Source: Pyrocephalus nanus
Lineage: Eukaryota > Chordata > Aves > Passeriformes > Tyrannidae
NCBI GenBank assembly: GCA_038380795.1
Contig: CM076266.1
Coordinates: 36,717,425 to 36,781,424 of the forward strand
Length of the DNA: 64,000 bases
Direction: 5' to 3'
The notes below the pieces were generated by a model. The model ran no database searches. It was given only the letters and a program-made list of their open reading frames with translations, and had not been told where the DNA came from. This document shows, in pieces, positions 60,101 to 64,000 of the stretch; the stretch's first letter is position 1; each line of letters opens with the position of its first letter. Both the position numbers and the translations under genes were made by a program.

Positions 60101-63100
60101 TATGGTAGTGCAGGTTTCGAAGCAGAAAGAATAAATGTCTGGGACCATACAGTCCATCCTGCTAATGTTGTCTCCGATTAATATGAGACTGTTGTAGGTG
60201 TGAGGAGTGTTTGCATGTCTGTATCTTCTGGCAAGTAGGGCTGAACACAGGCTAAGTAGTACTCCATATTACATCATGATAAGTACTATTCCATACATAC
60301 AGCATACTCCATACCCTACTTTCTTAACACATCCTTTAAAAAATGTTTTCCTAGAAGCCTTGGTTTGGGATTCAGGACATAGTATTTGAAATAATCACCA
60401 TGCTTCTAGTAGAGAACAGGAAACTTGTGGTGGTCAGCCAGTTGCCTGTATGCAGGGCACAGCTGTAAATTTTACTACAAAAAGCTATGAGATGCTGCAG
60501 TGCTCACATAGTCATCACAGGCCTAATTGCTCTGATTGATATGCAAAGCAGTACAGTTGTTCTTCAAAGACTTGCAAGTCTCACCTCTGTAGTGCAAGAA
60601 GGTTAAACAAGTAAACACTGCTAACTGCTGTAAGAAACGACTTGCTTTAGGAAGACTTTGAAATATTTGAGCATAATTATGTTGCTATTTTGAATTATGC
60701 CCTTGAAGACAATTATTTCATTTCCTTCATGCTTTCCTCCAAATGCAAATAATTTCACCAACCTCCCACCTTGCTTGCTTTCTGACTCATCATTCCAGTC
60801 AGATGCCTTTTTCTGTAACACTCAGAAAAATTACCTCTGTCCCAAGATCTGATCAGAGCACCATACCCTGTATTTCCAGAAGTTTCTGCACGTTTATTCA
60901 TCCCAGAAATCTACAAGCTTGTTTATTGCTGCAGCTCAGAGTATATTTAAGAGCATAGTTTCAAAGTAGACGCTGTGGATTAGTTTTTTGCCTATATTCT
61001 CAAGGGATAGGAATATTTTCTGGGGTGCTGCCATCCAATATAAAAATATACTTGGTCCTATTCAACCCCTCTCTATATAAAGTGGCAAAGTGATGTGCTA
61101 AAAGGTCTTTGACAATAGCTTCAGCCATCAGCATGAGGGCATATCACATCTCTGTAAAAGCCAATGCCTAATAAACTGAAATCCATGAGGGGTGGTGGCA
61201 GGGGGAGGGTCTGTGGCACTATTAGGAAGTTACCAATCTTCTCACCTGCGTCAAAAATGACATTGTGACAACACATGCCTTTTGGTCAGGTTTATATACT
61301 AGTTTCTGCTGTGTGTTTGGAAACAGCTCAGTGCCTTGTGCAGCAGTCCAGAGATAGCTGTGGGATATTGTCATTGTTGCTGCCCTTCTGTCTTTCTCTG
61401 TGGAAGATTTTTTTGCAGTGGCACAATAGCAGATACAGGGTGTCAGTTAGCAATGGAGAGGAATTTGGAGCCTGTCAGGGTAATGGTGTATTGGGAGGGC
61501 TAAATTCTCTGTTCTTGTTGCCCTATCCATTAGTTTTGGCTGTAGCCTCTCTAATTGTAGTCTCCTTAACTGCTTTCCTCTTCAACTGCTCTGGCCATGA
61601 AAAAATTATTCAAGAATGTTGTTTAACAAACTTGTGATGATGATTGCTGAATATGAGCTCGAATCCACACCTACTGGTCTCCAACAAAAGTAGTTGCATC
61701 TAAAATTGTGTTTATGCTGCAAGGGCTGCTCAGAGTCCAGACCACAGTCTGAAATGGTTACAGTTATCACTGTTACAGATACTTATCCTTGTTAGTTCAA
61801 ATTGCAGGATGCTTTGAAATAAATAGAGTTACTGGAACATTGCTCTTATGCATATGGCTTTTGTATGGCACTGAATATGTTGTTGTTTTTAACTTTTCTC
61901 CATTTTGTGCAGGAAAAATTCCACCCGAGAGCACACTGATTTTCAACATTGACCTTCTAGAAATTAGAAATGGGCCAAGGTCTCATGAGTCTTTCCAAGA
62001 GATGGATCTTAATGATGACTGGAAACTGTCCAAGCAAGAGGTGAGTGGGTTACTCCTCTCTTGTGAGCAAATCTAACAGAATGGGATAGTGAAAAACAAA
62101 AGATAGGCTTAACTTGATCCTGTTAGGGAAGTATCTATACACAAGTTAGATTTTAGCTACTGCTGTGCACAGAGCAACTCAACAAGCATCATACACACTA
62201 CTTAGTACTTAAGGTACTAAATAAATACTTATTTATTGGGTGATGGACAGTTGAGGTAATAATGAGTTGTTAGCTTAACTGCAGAACTGATACTATTAAT
62301 GGTAAGACACCCAAAAGGCCATTGGTGGCTAGGTGGTCATTACTCATGTGGGGAAGGGAGAGCCTCTGTCCTTCTCTGGAGATGACTGTCTTTGTTGCTT
62401 GCCTTCTAATTCTCAGCTTTGTTTTTTTGCCTTTCATGCTTTTGGCATTTTCATGTTGGTGTCTTTCTTGCTAAATGCTGTTCCTGGCTCAACAATTACC
62501 AAGCTCCTGTCTGTGGTTTGCCTTTCTTGCTTGGCTTCAGCTCACATACTTACTTGCACCTCAACAATAGACTTTCTCAATAAAACTAAGCCAAGGATGC
62601 ACATCTGTGCTGCACTACCCTGAGCATTGCATCCTAGTGAAAATTCTGGACTTCAAAGGGCTTCAAAAGGAGCCTTGTTAAGCTGGGGTGTAGGCATTTG
62701 ACCCATGTGTACCCCAATGCTTATGGGAGACTTGGGTGAAAGCATCTTCGAAATAAAACCAGACTTCAGGGCTTTTTGGAGTTAATTGCTGATTTATTAA
62801 TAAACAGGAATTAGAAGTTCTACTGCTGTAGGGCAGTCCTGTTTCATTGCATTCACTCTGTGAAGGATGTGTAGTCAGCATTATTCACCTTCTGTTTGCC
62901 TCTTATTTTCAGTCTTCTGCTTTTCCAAAGTGCAAAAGTGACCCATGAGAAGCCAGTATAAACAACTGAGTTCTCTTTGATTTGAGCCTGGTACGGTTTA
63001 CTAGACCCAGAAGGCTAATCATTTTTACTATGCACCAGACAGTGTCAGGGTGTCTAATATCTGTGTATTGGAAATGTAAGCAATGACCCTAACAAATACC

Positions 63101-64000
63101 ACAGTGTGAAATTAATAAAACAGCCCTGACACATGGCCTATTTATCTGGCTGTTAGCAGTCCATTGTTACAGTTCTTATACAAGTTGTATCCGTTTCACG
63201 AGTGGGTATGTTGGTATTGTTATCCTTGTAGAAAGCTCTGCAATTCAGAACAGTTAGGATCTCAACAGTTAAACTATAGAAACTGAGTAAAAATAATCTG
63301 ATTTTGTTCAAAACACTGCTTACCATTAGTAATTAGCTTAGTGTAGGTAACTGTTCCAGAAGTCTGTTTAAAAGCTACCTTGACTCTTTGTCATTCAAAA
63401 TTTTGAGATGTCTAGAAATCATTTAATGTAGTTCCCATTAGAGCAGCAAACACTGAGATTGTGACAGATTTCTTTATATATTTGGGGCAACTGTTTACAT
63501 CTACTGGTTTGTGAAGGTGCGAGCATGTGGAAAAGCTATTTGGGTGTCTGACCAATGGGTAGCTCATAACTTTTGCCTAGCTATTTATACTTTACTGTGT
63601 AGACATCAGATGACAAGCTGTCCTGGCTCATTTTTCAGTCAGGTACCATAAAGCTCTGGCAGCAGATTTGCTAGTTTTACTGTCACTTCTGTTACTAAAG
63701 ACTCTCATCACTGATAGGAGCTGCAGAATCAGTCAGACAAGTATTATTCTGGCAGTGGCATGGGAGGAAAGGTATCTGTTATCTAATACTACCATCCTGA
63801 TCATGGTGGCCCTCTCTTACACTGCAGTCATCAATTTTTTCATAAGCCTAAAAGTGTAATCTCTCACCTTTTGTCTAATAGGTGAAAATTTACTTGAAGA
63901 AAGAATTTGAAAAGCATGGAGCAGTGGTAAATGACACCCAGCATGATGCTTTGGTTGAAGACATCTTTGATAAAGAAGATGAAGACAGTGATGGGTTTAT
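56909..64000 (+). CDS. FKBP14: FKBP14 (FKBP22), ER peptidyl-prolyl isomerase, 3' end beyond window
   Basis: Coding segments are 56909-57108, 59058-59209, 61913-62040 and 63882-64000, with consistent phases, giving 199 complete codons. Residues 1-21 are a hydrophobic signal peptide. About 30-135 is the FKBP domain (VHYEGYLERDG, WFTLGIREAIKGWDRGL, GEKRKLTIPPALAYG), with Cys39 and Cys97 where the human protein has a disulfide. EF-hand 1 has the loop DLNDDWKLSKQE (149-160). EF-hand 2 starts at Asp193 and is cut by the window end. Asn177-Asp-Thr is a glycosylation sequon. Human FKBP14 has 211 residues and an HDEL-type ER retention signal, so about a dozen codons are missing. It folds procollagens in the ER. 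The frame is open upstream to 56495, but the ATG at 56909 is chosen because the signal peptide follows it directly. Confidence 0.96.
57204..57340 (-). mobile_element. CR1 3' fragment (copy A)
   Basis: GGAATCATAGAATGCCTTGG and GTTCCTTAGAGCCCCTTCCA are the reverse complement of a CR1 3' end. In FKBP14 intron 1, antisense to the gene. Confidence 0.85.
57341..57490 (-). mobile_element. CR1 3' fragment (copy B)
   Basis: GAATCATAGAACGGCTTGGA through AGACCAGGTTGCTCAAAGCC, a second antisense CR1 3' end directly beside copy A. Confidence 0.88.
57491..57862 (+). mobile_element. CR1 3' fragment (copy C), inverted relative to A and B
   Basis: AAGGCTTTGAGGTGACCTAA through TTGGAACTAGATGATCTTTG and CCAAGCCATTCTATGATTCT. 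It is sense to FKBP14 and its last 130 bp are complementary to copy B. Confidence 0.9.
57863..59057 (+). other. FKBP14 intron 1, unique part
   Basis: AT-rich intron sequence between the CR1 cluster and exon 2. Nothing further recognised apart from short A runs. Confidence 0.6.
59058..59209 (+). CDS. FKBP14: FKBP14 exon 2 (FKBP catalytic domain)
   Basis: Acceptor cttttctag, donor gtaaaa. Encodes HKHNNGQPMWFTLGIREAIK, then GWDRGLKDMCVGEKRKLTIP and PALAYGKEGK. The Trp-Asp and Ala-Tyr-Gly residues line the FKBP pocket. Confidence 0.97.
59210..61912 (+). other. FKBP14 intron 2
   Basis: 2.7 kb of intron sequence. Short ORFs only. No repeat or exon recognised. Confidence 0.6.
61913..62040 (+). CDS. 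FKBP14: FKBP14 exon 3 (end of FKBP domain, EF-hand 1)
   Basis: Acceptor ttttgtgcag, donor gtgagt. Encodes GKIPPESTLIFNIDLLEIRN, then a linker and the EF-hand loop ending in the Glu at residue 160. Confidence 0.97.
62041..63881 (+). other. FKBP14 intron 3
   Basis: 1.8 kb of intron sequence with no exon or interspersed repeat recognised. Confidence 0.6.
63882..64000 (+). CDS. FKBP14: FKBP14 exon 4 (EF-hand 2), truncated by window end
   Basis: Acceptor ttgtctaatag. Encodes VKIYLKKEFEKHGAVVNDTQ and on to DEDSDGF, stopping in the middle of the second EF-hand loop. Confidence 0.95.
   Translation, partial: MKIYLKKEFEKHGAVVNDTQHDALVEDIFDKEDEDSDGF

Overview
This is vertebrate nuclear DNA, most likely from a bird. 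It has multi-exon genes with GT-AG introns, a CpG-island promoter, and chicken-repeat-1 (CR1) LINE copies ending in the typical GATTCTATGATTCT-like 3' end. The species cannot be fixed from the sequence alone. No prokaryotic, viral, CRISPR or tRNA/rRNA features were seen.

Three genes were assembled exon by exon, with splice phases that agree throughout. (1) Positions 3091-13200, plus strand: the last six coding exons of a COLQ-family gene (collagen-like tail subunit that anchors acetylcholinesterase at the neuromuscular synapse). They encode the end of the collagen rod and the whole cysteine-rich C-terminal domain, 216 residues to the stop. The 5' part lies left of the window. (2) Positions 56201 down to 32145, minus strand: a complete PLEKHA8 (FAPP2) in 14 coding exons, 520 residues, with an N-terminal PI4P-binding PH domain and a C-terminal glycolipid-transfer (GLTP) domain whose canonical residues are intact. 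(3) Positions 56909-64000, plus strand: FKBP14 (FKBP22), an ER peptidyl-prolyl isomerase with signal peptide, FKBP domain and EF-hands. The window ends inside the second EF-hand, about a dozen codons before the expected end.

PLEKHA8 and FKBP14 are head to head. Their start codons are about 0.7 kb apart in a CpG island of roughly 1.2 kb carrying five CCAAT/ATTGG boxes and no obvious TATA box, which suggests a shared bidirectional promoter. The COLQ-family gene and PLEKHA8 are tail to tail, separated by about 19 kb that holds no convincing coding exon. From memory, human FKBP14 and PLEKHA8 are neighbours on 7p, whereas human COLQ is on 3p. The COLQ-PLEKHA8 junction is therefore either a rearrangement or a second COLQ-like locus.

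Other points: a GC-AG intron in PLEKHA8, an in-frame cassette-exon candidate in PLEKHA8 intron 5, a four-codon upstream ORF just before the FKBP14 start, a palindromic pair of POU octamers downstream of PLEKHA8, an inverted CR1 pair in FKBP14 intron 1, and three AT-rich blocks dense in homeodomain-like sites that look like conserved-enhancer candidates. Nothing in the window looks like a wholly new biological system.
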